A DNA stretch of 64,000 nucleotides, taken from Methylobacterium sp. 2A (GTDB lineage: Bacteria > Pseudomonadota > Alphaproteobacteria > Rhizobiales > Beijerinckiaceae). Below the pieces are notes generated by a model. The model did not search any database and was not told the DNA's origin. It saw only the letters and a program-made list of their open reading frames with translations. Shown here piece after piece: positions 55,250-64,000 of this stretch; positions within the stretch are counted from its first letter, which is position 1, and the number at the start of each line of letters is the position of its first letter. Position numbers and translations under genes: made by a program. Location: contig NZ_VUOK01000003.1 of NCBI RefSeq assembly GCF_009806555.1, positions 1 through 64,000 of the forward strand. Direction: 5' to 3'.

Positions 55250-55323
55250 CGGTCGCTTCCTCGTGCGAATTGGTGGTGATCGGGCGGGTCGGGCGGCAGG
55301 ACGTGCTTCGCCGGACCACACAA

Positions 55324-57654
55324 TTACTCTTCGACGAACTGAACGACCTTCACGTCCGGCAACTCGGAGATGTCCATCGCGTATGTCGACCCATAATGGG
55401 GGATGCCGATCTCGTCTTCCGAGAGCGTCCAGTCGTCCGGGAGATCCCAGAAGGCCTTGAACTCCGCCAGGAAGCGCGGTCCGAGCTTGAAGGAGGCCGC
55501 GAACATCTGCTTGACGTGGTCGCCCGCCTCCTTGGCGAGGATCTTCTCCCGCTCACCCTTCATCCAATCCCGGGTCGGAACCGATTTGGCGATGCGCTCG
55601 CCGCGGATCGCCTTGCGTCGTTCCAGCGTGGCGGCGGAGTCGACGGACCAGAGGCCGTCGGCCCCCCGGCTGCCGACGACGCCGTAAACCTGGGCAGCGA
55701 ACCGCTCCAGCAGGTAGCCGCCGTTGATGTCGTCGGCCACGCTCTGCGGCTCGCGGTCGATCGGGTCGCCGAAGCCGGGTCCGCCGCGCATGTAGTTGAG
55801 GTAGAGATCGTAGTCGGCGAACATCTCCTCCGTGGTGATCGCCTGCTTGTCGCGCTTGATCCGCGCCCCTTCGAGCAATCCGTCCCAGATCGGGTTCTCA
55901 GGGTCGGTGTCGCCACCGAACGGCAGCGGCTTGCCGTCGGCGATCAGCTGCTTCAGCCCGGTCTCGTGGGCCGCGAAGCGGTAACCCGACGCAGCCGGGT
56001 AGCCGCCCATCAGGCCCCAGTCGGAACTGATATGGCCGTTCCCCATGAAGAACATCGTCCAGTCCTTGGCATTCCACACCAGACGCAGGCTCTCGAAACC
56101 GCAGCCGCCGCGATACTTGCCAGCCCCGCCCGAGGACGCCTTGATCTGCCGGCCGAGATAGATCAGCGGCTCGGCGAGTTCCCAGATCTCCATGTCGCCC
56201 ATGTCGCCTTCCGGGTTCCAGATGGCGGCGGCGTGCGACAGGCCGTCCGCGATGGCGCCCGCGCCGACGCCGTTGGCGGCACATTCGAACGAGTTGACGG
56301 CGTGGATCTCGTCGTACTGGTTGAAGCCGCCGCCCTGCAGCCAGTTCGACGTGTTGGCGTTGCCGGCATTGACCTCCTCGAGGTAGCCGCGCCCGAAATA
56401 CGATCGGGACAAGCCGCGCCACAGAGCCGTCCACGAGCTGACCAGGAAGTGCCAGCTGTAGGCGAAGGCGACCCGGCGATCGTCCGGGTTCATCCAAGTG
56501 CCCTTCGGCAGCCGGAACTCGGTGCCGTAGGCAGCGCCATCGTTGATCATCTCGGACGGGATCAGCGTCTGGGTCATCATCACCCAGATGCCGCTGGTGA
56601 AGCTCACCGCGTGGGCGTTGTAGGTGTGCCAGCCCCAGCGCGACGAGCCCTCGAAATCGAGCCGCCACGTGCCGTCCGCCCGGATCGTCATCTCGGACGG
56701 CGTGTGCATGATGGTGTCGACCTTGGCGAAGTCGGAGGGCACCCGCACGTCCTCATGGGCGTAGGGCACATCGACGAAGCCGACTTGGCGATAGACGCCG
56801 GGGATCGTCATCGCCTTGATGCGGTTCTGGAGGCCGATTCGCCCGTGCTCGATCGCCTCGTAGGCGAATTTCCAGTAGGCCTCGATGCCCTCCTCAGCGA
56901 TCACCTCCGCGACGAGCTTCCGGATCATGTGGCAGCCGGCGATGCGGGTGCGTTCGTCCAGCATCCAGAAGCGGGTGGTGCGGACCATGCGCTGGCTCTC
57001 GTGCAGCCAGTCGCGGAACAGCGTGTCGTCCTGTCCGACCTTGCGGCAGGTGATCGAGTAGCCGTCTCCGAAGCGCTGGATCTGGCCGGTACACATCGAG
57101 CCGGGGCCGACCGCGCCGGTGTCGATGACGTGGGTCACGCCGCCGACCCAGCCGACCAGCTCGCCCGCGTGGAAGATCGGCACGATGGTGTGGACGTCGC
57201 AGGGGTGGACGTTCCCAAGCAACGAGTCGTTGTTGCAGAAGATGTCCCTGTCCCGGACGCCGGGGTTCGACTCCCAGTCATTCTCGATCATATACTTGAT
57301 CGCGGCGCCTATCGTGCCGACGTGAATGATGATCCCGGTCGAGGTCAGGATCGCGTCGCCGGCGGCGTTGTAGAGGGTGAAGCACAGTTCGCCCTCCTGC
57401 TCGACGATCGGCGAGGCGGCGATCTTCTTGGCCGTCTCGCGGGCGTCGACGATGCCGGCACGCAGGCGCGAGAACAGTTTGTTGTAGAGGATGGGGTTGC
57501 TATCGCGCAGCTCCAGCCTGTCGAGGCCGGCATAGTGCTTGGTGCGCTTCGTCGCCTCCATGAGGCGGTCCCGGTGCTGCTTGAGAGTCTCGCCGCCGCG
57601 CACGACACCGCGCGTCGAGCCCTTCAGGGTCCCGCTGTTGACGTTCACATTCAT
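55324..57654 (-). CDS. acxB: Acetone carboxylase alpha subunit (hydantoinase B family)
   Basis: The 776-residue protein starts MNVNVNSGTLKGSTRGVVRG and is a full-length hydantoinase B/oxoprolinase-type subunit. It has GDAILTSTGIIIHVGTIGAA, the FCNNDSLLGNVHPCDVHTIV region and the metal-site-like ANTSNWLQGGGFNQYDEIHA. It forms the heterohexamer with AcxA and AcxC and holds the manganese carboxylation site. It lies 37 bases after acxA. Confidence 0.93.
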   Translation of the reverse strand: MNVNVNSGTLKGSTRGVVRGGETLKQHRDRLMEATKRTKHYAGLDRLELRDSNPILYNKLFSRLRAGIVDARETAKKIAASPIVEQEGELCFTLYNAAGDAILTSTGIIIHVGTIGAAIKYMIENDWESNPGVRDRDIFCNNDSLLGNVHPCDVHTIVPIFHAGELVGWVGGVTHVIDTGAVGPGSMCTGQIQRFGDGYSITCRKVGQDDTLFRDWLHESQRMVRTTRFWMLDERTRIAGCHMIRKLVAEVIAEEGIEAYWKFAYEAIEHGRIGLQNRIKAMTIPGVYRQVGFVDVPYAHEDVRVPSDFAKVDTIMHTPSEMTIRADGTWRLDFEGSSRWGWHTYNAHAVSFTSGIWVMMTQTLIPSEMINDGAAYGTEFRLPKGTWMNPDDRRVAFAYSWHFLVSSWTALWRGLSRSYFGRGYLEEVNAGNANTSNWLQGGGFNQYDEIHAVNSFECAANGVGAGAIADGLSHAAAIWNPEGDMGDMEIWELAEPLIYLGRQIKASSGGAGKYRGGCGFESLRLVWNAKDWTMFFMGNGHISSDWGLMGGYPAASGYRFAAHETGLKQLIADGKPLPFGGDTDPENPIWDGLLEGARIKRDKQAITTEEMFADYDLYLNYMRGGPGFGDPIDREPQSVADDINGGYLLERFAAQVYGVVGSRGADGLWSVDSAATLERRKAIRGERIAKSVPTRDWMKGEREKILAKEAGDHVKQMFAASFKLGPRFLAEFKAFWDLPDDWTLSEDEIGIPHYGSTYAMDISELPDVKVVQFVEE

Positions 57655-57691
57655 GATCGGATGTCCTTGAACGAGAAAGAGAGAGGGCCGC

Positions 57692-59845
57692 TCACACTTC
57701 CTTCAGGTGGAAGAGGCGGTGTCCGTCGAGGAAGGTCTCGAACCCGTCCGGGACCACGAAGGTGGTGGCGTCGGATTCGATGATCGCCGGCCCCTTGATG
57801 CGGTTGCCCGGCCGCAGGGACTCCATTCGGTAGAGCTGCGCGTCGACCCACCGCTTCCTGCGGTAGAACTTGCGCTGACCAAGGACGGCCTCCTGCGGCG
57901 GCGTCTCGCCCTCAAGGTCGTCCTTGGGGATTTTCGGCTTCGGGATCGGCACGGTGCCGCGCATGATCGCCCCGGTCACCGAGTAGCCGAGTTCCGGCGA
58001 TCGGGCGGAGGCGGCGTAGACCCGCCCGTAGGTCGCGTTGAAGGCCGCGACGAGCGTGTTCCAGTCCTCGGCGCTCTGGGCCGCCGGGATCGGGGACTCG
58101 ATTTCGAGGTCGTTGAGCTGGCCGCGGTACTGCATGCGGTAGCCCGGCTGCAGCGTGACGTCGGCCGCGTCGTAGCCGTTGAGCTTGAATTCCTCGAGGA
58201 CGTTGTGGGTGAGTTCCTCCCAGGCACCCTGGAGCGTGCGGGCGGCCGCCTCGCCCTGTTCGGCCGAGGCTTCGGGCGCGAGATTGATGTCCAGCGACTT
58301 GTCGTAGCGGTATTCGAAATCCGCCGCCGCGCAGCCGAAGGCCGAGAAGCCTGCCGCCCAGGCAGGTACGATCACGTCCTCGAAGCCGAGACCCTCGGTG
58401 TAGCCGTAGGTGTGGACCGGGCCGGCTCCGCCATAGGAGAAGCAGACGAAGCTTGTCGGGTTGTAGCCCTTGCCCGAAATCATTGAGCGCAGGTAATCCC
58501 GCAGCTCGGAATCGAGGAGTTCGATCACACCTGCCGCCGCATCCTCGACCGAGAGTCCGAGCGGGTCGGCGAGCTGCGCCTTGATGGCCTCGACCGAACG
58601 CTGCCGGTCGAGCTTGACCGCACCGCCGAGGAAGTTGTCCGGGTTGAGGTAGCCAAGCACCATGTGGCAGTCGGACACCGTCACCGTCTCGATACCGCTC
58701 TCCTTCCAGCACACGCCGACGCGGTAGCCGGCCGAGTCCGGCCCGAGCTTGATCGCCTTGGTGTAGGGGTCGAGGCGGATGAACGAGCCGGCCCCGGCCC
58801 CGACCGAGTCCATCGCCACGAGCGGCAGCGACAGGACGAGACGCGCCATGTCGGGATCGTTCTTGATGGTCAGCTCGCCCTGCGTGATGAGCGCGACGTC
58901 GAACGAGGTGCCGCCGATGTCGGAACAGGCGATGTTGGTATAGCCGAGCACCTCACCGAGATATTTCGCGCCGATCACGCCGCCGATCGGCCCGGAGACG
59001 ATGGTGCGGGCGAGTTCCTTGGCCTTCCACGAGATCGTGCCGCCATGGGTCGCCATGACCCGGAAGTCGAACTTGGTCCCGTGCTCCTTGAAGGCGTCGG
59101 AGATCTTCTTCAGCGTCTGGCGGGACGGTTCGGCGGCATAGCCTTCCAGGATGGTGGTGTTGGTGCGGTGGGTTTCCTTGCGCACCGGGTAGTAGTCGGC
59201 GGAGGCGAAGACCGGGATCGCCTTTCCGCTCCTGCCGATCTCCTCCAGCACGATGTCGCGCACGCGACGCTCGTGGGTGGGGTTCTTGTACGAGTGCAGC
59301 AGGCTGATGACGATGCCTTCGACATCGGCGGCGATCAGCTCCCGCGCCGCCTCCCGGGCACTCTCGTCCCGCAGGGGGATGACGACGGTGCCGAACATGT
59401 CGATGCGCTCGACCACCCCGCGGGTCAGGTTGCGCGGTACCAGCGGCGGGTCGTAGCGGTGAGTGTTGAGGTGGATGCGGTCCTCGTAAGCGTATCCGAG
59501 ATAGCACTGGATCGCCCGCCCCATGCGGTGGAAATCCTCCATGCCGCGGTTGACGATGAGGCCGCAGCGCAGACCCTTGCGCTGCACCACGCGGTTCAGC
59601 ATCGCCGTCCCGGAATAGACGCCGGTCTGCAACTGGCGGAGCGCATCCTCCAGCGACAGGCCCCAGGTCCCAAGCCCATCCTGGCTCGAGGCGATGAGGC
59701 CGAGCGCCTCGTTCTGCGGGGTGGATTGAGCCTTGCCGACGACGAAATCGCCGTCCGCATCGACGAAGAAGGTGTCGGTCATGGTGCCGCCGGCATCAAT
59801 GCCGAGCACCTGAACGCTCCTGATGTTGTGAGGCTGAACGTTCAC
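57692..59845 (-). CDS. acxA: Acetone carboxylase beta subunit (hydantoinase A family)
   Basis: The GTG at 59845 follows GGAGGG by five bases and gives 717 residues, the usual AcxA length. The actin-like ATP-binding fold has VLGIDAGGTMTDTFFVDADG at the start and CSDIGGTSFDVALITQGELT in the middle, with FSYGGAGPVHTYGYTEGLGF later. It uses ATP to activate bicarbonate and acetone. It is the first gene of the operon, behind a sigma-54 promoter. Confidence 0.93.
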   Translation of the reverse strand: MNVQPHNIRSVQVLGIDAGGTMTDTFFVDADGDFVVGKAQSTPQNEALGLIASSQDGLGTWGLSLEDALRQLQTGVYSGTAMLNRVVQRKGLRCGLIVNRGMEDFHRMGRAIQCYLGYAYEDRIHLNTHRYDPPLVPRNLTRGVVERIDMFGTVVIPLRDESAREAARELIAADVEGIVISLLHSYKNPTHERRVRDIVLEEIGRSGKAIPVFASADYYPVRKETHRTNTTILEGYAAEPSRQTLKKISDAFKEHGTKFDFRVMATHGGTISWKAKELARTIVSGPIGGVIGAKYLGEVLGYTNIACSDIGGTSFDVALITQGELTIKNDPDMARLVLSLPLVAMDSVGAGAGSFIRLDPYTKAIKLGPDSAGYRVGVCWKESGIETVTVSDCHMVLGYLNPDNFLGGAVKLDRQRSVEAIKAQLADPLGLSVEDAAAGVIELLDSELRDYLRSMISGKGYNPTSFVCFSYGGAGPVHTYGYTEGLGFEDVIVPAWAAGFSAFGCAAADFEYRYDKSLDINLAPEASAEQGEAAARTLQGAWEELTHNVLEEFKLNGYDAADVTLQPGYRMQYRGQLNDLEIESPIPAAQSAEDWNTLVAAFNATYGRVYAASARSPELGYSVTGAIMRGTVPIPKPKIPKDDLEGETPPQEAVLGQRKFYRRKRWVDAQLYRMESLRPGNRIKGPAIIESDATTFVVPDGFETFLDGHRLFHLKEV

Positions 59846-59896
59846 AAGTTCCCTCCATGTGATCCGAAGTCTTGTCGGGCTTCGCATCCAAGAAGG

Positions 59897-59912
59897 GGCA
59901 GATGCCGTGCCA
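59897..59912 (-). promoter_or_regulatory. Sigma-54 (-24/-12) promoter of the acx operon
   Basis: On the minus strand TGGCAC-GGCAT-CTGC matches the TGGCAC-N5-TTGC consensus with one mismatch. The start point would be near 59885, 40 bases before acxA. The adjacent sigma-54 activator gene supports it. Confidence 0.78.
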
Positions 59913-59990
59913 GCGGCTCAGCGATTTTGCATTATGATGCAGATCAATGACTTGCCGCAGGTGCGCAGGCATCATTGTGCGGCGGCACAC

Positions 59991-60007
59991 GTCCGAAATT
60001 CGGACGC
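59991..60007. promoter_or_regulatory. Candidate upstream activator site for AcxR
   Basis: CGTCCGAA-A-TTCGGACG is a perfect 8-1-8 inverted repeat about 80-95 bases upstream of the sigma-54 promoter, a usual enhancer distance. A related GTCGGACG half lies at 60021-60028. Confidence 0.55.
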
Positions 60008-60050
60008 TCGTTCGGCCGTTGTCGGACGGTTCGAGCAGGATCCTGCGGCG

Positions 60051-60095
60051 TCGGGGTTTCACCCCGACACCCCACCAAAGGGATGATCCCTTTGG
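60051..60095. repeat. Short mini-hairpin pair
   Basis: TCGGGGT-TTC-ACCCCGA (60051-60067) and CCAAAGGGA-TGA-TCCCTTTGG (60075-60095) are two adjacent perfect hairpins of the same style as the blocks at 22798, 35793 and 39566. They lie just past the acxR stop and may terminate its transcript. Confidence 0.7.
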
Positions 60096-60123
60096 AATCC
60101 ACCGGAGCGTACCGAAGACGGCG

Positions 60124-62055
60124 CTAGGAACGGGCGCTGGAGCGAAGGCCCAATTCGGCGAGGCGCAGATAAAGGGTCGACCGGGCGATCCCGAGCTGCC
60201 GGGCCGTCTCGGTCACGTTCCCGCCGCAGGCGTCGAGCTTGGCAAGGATGGCCGCCCTCTCGATGGCGTGCAGGTTGGACGAGGATGCGTCGGCGCTGCG
60301 CGCGGCGATCACGGACGCTCTCGGCAGGTCCGGCAGATCGGCCTCGGTGAGTTCGTCGTCTCGCGCCGCCATCGCGACGGCCGCCTCCAGGACATTGCGC
60401 AACTCGCGCACATTGCCTGGCCAAGGATGGGCCAGGAGGGTCGCTTCAAGCGTCGCAGTGAGGCGTGGGACCTTGCGCCCGAAGCGTTCGGCGGCGTTGC
60501 GTATGAAGTGACGGGCCAGCAGGAGCACGTCGGTGCCGCGTTCGCGGAGGGCCGGGATGCGCAAGCGAACCGCCGCGATGCGATAGAACAGGTCGCGACG
60601 GAAACGCTTCGCCTCGATCTCCGCCTCCAGGTCCCGATTGGTCATCGAGACGAGCCGGAAATCGACCGTGCGCCCCTCGTGGCTTCCCAGCCGGTAGACG
60701 ATCCCGTCTTCGAGCACGCGCAGCAGGTAGGCCTGGAGGTCGAGCGGCATCTCGCCGATCTCGTCGAGGCAGAGAACCCCGCCATCCGCCTGCTCGATCC
60801 GGCCCGGGCGCCCCTTCTCGTCAGCGCCGGTGAAGGCGCCCCTGACATAGCCGAACAACTCGCTTGCCACGAGGTCGCGGGCCATGCCGCCGCAATTGAG
60901 GGGGACAAACGGCCCGTCCGGCGTGCGAGCCTGCTTGATCGCCCGGGCGAACAACTCCTTGCCGACGCCGGTCTCACCCTCGATCAGGACGGGCAGGGGA
61001 AGGGTCGCGAGCCGTCCGGCGCGCTCCTTGACCGCCCGCATGGCCGGGCTGTCGCCGATGATCGCGTCGAAGCTGACGGACCGCTCGCCCGGCGCTACCT
61101 TGAGCGGTGCGGTGCGGTTCGAACGCCGCGGGCCGGTGCTGGCGTGGCGGCCATGCAGGACGATCAGGCAGCCGATCGCCTCTCCGTCCTGGCGGACCAA
61201 TTCGAGGCTGGCTTGCGGGAAGCGCCGGCGGCAGTTCTCCGCCCAGGATTCGGGTTCGGCACCGTCGATGCACGCGCGCGCGTCCTGCTCCAGGCTCGCG
61301 CCCGCATCCAACCGCCGCCGCGCCTCCTCGCTGGCGTGGACCACGGTGCCCCGGTGATCGAGGACGAGGATCTCATCACTGAGCCAGACCGAGCGTTTCG
61401 AGACGAAGTGCAGCAGGAGCAGGGCATGCGCCGCCTCCCGGCCGTGGCCGAGGGACACCTCGATCTCGCGGGCCAGAGCGGCCGCGAAGGCGAGGCTCTG
61501 AGGATGGAATCGGTCGGCGGGCCCGGAGATGTCGACGATGCCGAGCAGAGCCCGGTCGCCCGGGTCGTGAATCGGTGCGGCGGCGCAACTCCAGCGCTGG
61601 ACGTCCTGGCAGAAATGCTCGGCCCCGTAGATGCAGATGGGGCGCCCGAGCGTCAGCGCGGTGCCGATGGCGTTCGTGCCGATCAAGGCCTCGTTCCATC
61701 GGCCTCCCTCCTCAAGGTGGTTCCGCCGGCCCTCCTCGACGACCCGCCGGTCTCCGGCCGCGTCGATGATGAGGCCTTGCGCGTCGGTGAGCAGCACCAT
61801 CGAGGCGGCGTCGGAGAGGAGGTGGGAGGAACGCTGAAGCGTCGGCCTCGCAACACCGAGAAGCTGCCGGTTCCGGGACTTCAACCTGAAGAGTTCGGCC
61901 TCACCGACCCGCGGCGCTTCCGACAGGCGATGCCACACGCCCTGCGAGCGACACCGCACCCAGGATTCCGAGACCGCCTGAGGAGGGCCCTGCACCAGCC
62001 GACCCTCCGAGAGGAACGTTTCCCAAGCCAGACGGATGGCCCGCTGTCTGTGCAT
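60124..62055 (-). CDS. acxR: AcxR/AcoR-type sigma-54-dependent activator
   Basis: The 643-residue protein has an N-terminal GAF-like sensor region (about residues 75-210, with WNEALIGTNAIGTALTLGRP), a second sensor segment (about 220-300) and an AAA+ domain (about 325-550). The AAA+ domain has Walker A GETGVGKE, the sigma-54 loop GAFTGA intact, and Walker B VLCLDEIGEMP. A Fis-type helix-turn-helix follows at the end (GNVTETARQLGIARSTLYLR). It should activate the acx operon on sensing acetone or a related ketone or alcohol. It is on the same strand as acxA, upstream of it. Confidence 0.92.
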   Translation of the reverse strand: MHRQRAIRLAWETFLSEGRLVQGPPQAVSESWVRCRSQGVWHRLSEAPRVGEAELFRLKSRNRQLLGVARPTLQRSSHLLSDAASMVLLTDAQGLIIDAAGDRRVVEEGRRNHLEEGGRWNEALIGTNAIGTALTLGRPICIYGAEHFCQDVQRWSCAAAPIHDPGDRALLGIVDISGPADRFHPQSLAFAAALAREIEVSLGHGREAAHALLLLHFVSKRSVWLSDEILVLDHRGTVVHASEEARRRLDAGASLEQDARACIDGAEPESWAENCRRRFPQASLELVRQDGEAIGCLIVLHGRHASTGPRRSNRTAPLKVAPGERSVSFDAIIGDSPAMRAVKERAGRLATLPLPVLIEGETGVGKELFARAIKQARTPDGPFVPLNCGGMARDLVASELFGYVRGAFTGADEKGRPGRIEQADGGVLCLDEIGEMPLDLQAYLLRVLEDGIVYRLGSHEGRTVDFRLVSMTNRDLEAEIEAKRFRRDLFYRIAAVRLRIPALRERGTDVLLLARHFIRNAAERFGRKVPRLTATLEATLLAHPWPGNVRELRNVLEAAVAMAARDDELTEADLPDLPRASVIAARSADASSSNLHAIERAAILAKLDACGGNVTETARQLGIARSTLYLRLAELGLRSSARS

Positions 62056-62286
62056 CGGCGTTTTCCTCCGAGCCGAAGCACCGTGTCTCTGCGTCCATGG
62101 GCTCCGGCTTCATCCCGAAATTAGCACCTGCTGCCGGGAAAGGGACACGGCGACCGACGGCAATCCTCGACGCTGATCGCGGCGCAAAGCAGGCCCTCAG
62201 AGCCTGTTTGAGCGCCTCTGCCGGCCGTCCCCCTCTGTCTCGTGTGCGCACACGAATTTCGCCTGGCGGGGCGGATTGGAGAGCAG

Positions 62287-62950
62287 ATGTGGACGGACCG
62301 ACATCGGACTCGTCACGAAGCGCGCCTGAAGGACATGGTGCTGCAAGCGGGCTTGGACGAGGTGGCTCGCCTCTTGGAGCGCGCGGATCCGCCGAGCTGT
62401 CCGGCGGCTACACCGGCGTATCACGCGCTGGCAGGGATCGCCTGGCACCTGCGGACGGGCGGAGGGCGCTGCCTGCGGGCTTTCCGCCGTGGCGCACGGC
62501 CTACGGCTGGTTCCGATTCGGGATCGACAAGGCCCGTTCGAGAGCCTGTTGCGGGCTCTGGCCGCCGGCGGCGGCGGCGTTGCGGATGCCGGTCGGAGCC
62601 ACGGCTGGCGATCATCGACACGCAGAGCGTCAAGGGCATCGGGGTGCGCGGACCGCGCGGCTACGATGGCACCAAGAAGGTCGTCGGGCGCAAACGCGTG
62701 GTCCTGGTCGATGCCGAAGGCCATGTTCTGGCGCTCGCCGTCGTGCCGGCCGACGTGCGGGATCGCGATACCCTGTCCGCCCTCGAGGCCGGCAAGGAGC
62801 AGCGGCCCAATCTGCGCTTGGCCATCCTCGACGGTGCCTTCACGGCCGAACGCTGCCGGGAATGGTGTAACATCCACGGCCTGCGCCACAGCGTCGTCGA
62901 GAAAGACCCGGATCAGAAGGGCTTCGTCGTGCTGGAGCGGCGCTGTCGTG
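62287..62950 (+). pseudogene. Degenerate IS5-family transposase
   Basis: The reading begins MWTDRHRTRHEARLKDMVLQ, shifts frame near 62465 (ALPAGFPPWRTAYGWFRFGI), shifts again near 62530 and 62590, and continues RLAIIDTQSVKGIGVRGPRG and FVVLERR. The C-terminal third is gone, replaced at about 62948 by a REP-like sequence. The left IS end lies near 62197 (AGAGCCTGTTTG). It is an inactive copy. Confidence 0.8.
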
Positions 62951-63017
62951 GATCCTTCGACAGGCGCAGGATGAGGGGTGAATCGCGCCGAGTTTCCCGA
63001 AGGCCTTTGAGTTTGGC

Positions 63018-63360
63018 TCAGGCCGCCAAGGCTTGCACCTCGGTCTGAGCAAAACAGGCCAGGCCGCCGCTGGACCGGGGATCGTGGTGCGGACCTTCCT
63101 GCCGCGCACGATGCCCTGTCGCCCCATGGCCTGCATCAGCCGAGCCACCTGCAACGGGCCACCGTGATCCCGTCCCGGCCGAGCTGCCGCCAGACCGTGC
63201 GCACGCCGTAGATGCAGAAGTTCGCCTCGAACACGCGCCGGATCTCGACCATCCGCGCCGCATCCGAGCGAGCCCGAGCCGGCAGCCTGCCAGGATCAGC
63301 CCGCCACGCGGCATGGGCGCGATAGGTCGCCGGGGCGATCGGCAGCACCCTGCAGATCGG
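63018..63360 (-). pseudogene. IS3-family OrfB N-terminal remnant
   Basis: On the minus strand VLPIAPATYRAHAAWRADPG, FEANFCIYGVRTVWRQLGRD and, in another frame, MQAMGRQGIVRGRKVRTTIP match the start of an IS3-type OrfB. Frames are broken and the integrase core is absent. Inverted copies of a 16-base GGATCCTTCGACAGGC sequence lie on either side (62948 and 63372). Confidence 0.72.
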
Positions 63361-63400
63361 CGTCGTCCTGAGCCTGTCGAAGGATCCAGCGCCAGCCCTT

Positions 63401-63622
63401 TTAAGGTGTTTGGACTAGCTGCGAAAATCGCAAGTCGTGGCTCTAACATCCTGAAAGAGCACCGCCTTTTCCCCTCCCCCTTGTGGGGAGGGGCCAGGGG
63501 TGGGGGTGGTGCAGGATGAGGCGCAGCGGTGCCGTCTGCACCACCCCCACCTCCAACTCCTCCCCACAAGGGGGAGGAGAGTGCGCTTGGCCCCTGTCTC
63601 GTTGCTTCCGCAAACACCTTAA
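63401..63622. repeat. 222-bp element with 12-bp terminal inverted repeats
   Basis: TTAAGGTGTTTG (63401-63412) and CAAACACCTTAA (63611-63622) are perfect inverted ends. The interior holds the 109-bp element. It separates the OrfB and OrfA fragments of an IS3-type remnant. It may be a non-autonomous mobile element. Confidence 0.5.
63471..63579. repeat. Second copy of the 109-bp inverted-repeat element
   Basis: Same length and sequence type as 14495-14603, in the opposite orientation, with CCTCCCCCTTGTGGGGAGG-like ends and inner GGTGGGGGTGGTGCAG arms. It sits inside IS debris, which shows that it can spread. Confidence 0.78.
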
Positions 63623-63701
63623 GAGCCTCTCACAAAACTCCCGCTGCGCTGTCGCGGCCAGAGGGAAATATCCGGTGCTCGGGAGTTTTGTGAGGAGCTC
63701 T
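63622..63701. mobile_element. 80-bp miniature inverted-repeat element
   Basis: The ends (63622-63643 and 63680-63701) are 22-base inverted repeats with two mismatches, including CTCACAAAACTCCCG and its complement. No coding capacity. It interrupts the IS3-type OrfA remnant and directly abuts the 222-bp element. Confidence 0.6.
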
Positions 63702-63705
63702 AAAA

Positions 63706-63945
63706 GGGCTGGATCCAGCGCCTTGATCCGCTCCCGCTCATCCGTCGTTGGTCCAGCCCGCTGGCCCTGCTCCCGCTCGGCTTGCCGGACCCAGTGCCGC
63801 AGCGTCTCGCCCGAACGACCGATCTGGGAAGCGACCGAGCGGATCGCCGCATATTGCGAGCCGTGCTCGCCCTGGTGGTCAAACACCATCCGGCCCGCGC
63901 GCTCGCGAACTCAGGTGAAAAGGGTAAGCGGCGTTTCGTCAGGGC
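63706..63945 (-). pseudogene. IS3-family OrfA remnant
   Basis: MVFDHQGEHGSQYAAIRSVA then QIGRSGETLRHWVRQAER and GPTTDERERIKAL is the helix-turn-helix OrfA of an IS3-type element. The N-terminal KRRLPFSPEF lies in another frame, so there is a frameshift near 63905. The leucine-zipper end is cut at 63706 by the miniature element. Confidence 0.75.
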
Positions 63946-64000
63946 TCCATCCTCTCAGGAGTTGGAGCCTCCGGGAAACCCGGCGCGGTTCAACTCCCAC

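Noticed and set aside
55168-57783. An 871-codon open frame antisense to acxB
   Set aside because: Complement of a highly conserved acetone carboxylase subunit; the composition is the usual high-GC shadow.
59835-59844. TGAACGTTCA at the acxA start as another LacI operator
   Set aside because: Only the eight-base core matches; the flanks differ from all three sites of the receptor locus, and the bases are explained by the codons for Val-Asn-Val with a sigma-54 promoter upstream.
62242-63048. An intact IS5-type transposase
   Set aside because: The open frame is continuous only by chance; homologous segments switch frames at least three times and the C-terminal part is replaced.

Overview
The window is high-GC DNA with the gene content of a methylobacterial or rhizobial alphaproteobacterium, most likely Methylobacterium sensu lato. 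The indications are a MucR regulator, an RNase E with a very large acidic insert, DUF2336, DUF1491, DUF2934 and DUF3606 proteins, several chemotaxis receptors, a Tat-exported HIU-hydrolase-like protein and dispersed GC-rich hairpin repeats. The species assignment is inference from gene content, not from a search.

Layout. 0-5.2 kb: a four-carbon sugar-acid locus (DUF1537 kinase, PdxA2-like dehydrogenase, GntR regulator, KdgT-type permease) with shared inverted repeats in its promoters. 5.3-7.3 kb: two small DUF proteins and a urate-degradation set (two HIU-hydrolase-type proteins and OHCU decarboxylase). 7.3-12.9 kb: a soluble chemotaxis protein, RNase E, and an antitoxin beside the wreck of its toxin. 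13-17.4 kb: GlcF and GlcE of glycolate oxidase and a polysaccharide flippase. 17.8-22.8 kb: a chemotaxis receptor, two acetyltransferases and ornithine decarboxylase behind a long, probably speF-type RNA leader. 23-26.3 kb: DgcN-DgcA D-glutamate catabolism and a ketopantoate-reductase-like protein. 26.4-36.5 kb: a third chemotaxis receptor, a PAS histidine kinase, small hypothetical genes and a MucR variant. 37-42.6 kb: thioesterase, HemF, a RecD-like helicase, an arsenic operon (arsR-arsC-acr3 with divergent arsH) and tRNA-Ser(CGA).

42.9-53.5 kb is the most interesting part. A TonB-dependent receptor, a Tat-exported 2H-phosphoesterase-like protein, a LacI regulator, a dedicated TonB-ExbD-ExbB set and a family-5 ABC importer (binding protein and two permeases, but no ATPase) lie together. 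A GAACGTTC-centred palindrome occurs twice at the receptor promoter and once between exbB and the ABC genes. I read this as one LacI-type regulon that moves an unknown, possibly phosphodiester-containing, substrate across both membranes. The substrate is not identifiable from the sequence.

53.7-62.1 kb: IS3 and IS5 remnants border an acetone carboxylase operon (acxA, acxB, acxC) with a sigma-54 promoter, a probable enhancer palindrome and the AcxR activator. The next gene, a secondary alcohol dehydrogenase, survives only as about 48 codons cut off at the IS remnant. 62.2-64.0 kb is a graveyard of nested IS fragments and miniature inverted-repeat elements.

Several repeat families recur: clusters of very small perfect hairpins (22.8, 35.8, 39.6 and 60.05 kb), a 109-bp inverted-repeat element (14.5 and 63.5 kb, with a related hairpin at 0.17 kb) and a 128-bp palindromic element at 12.9 kb.
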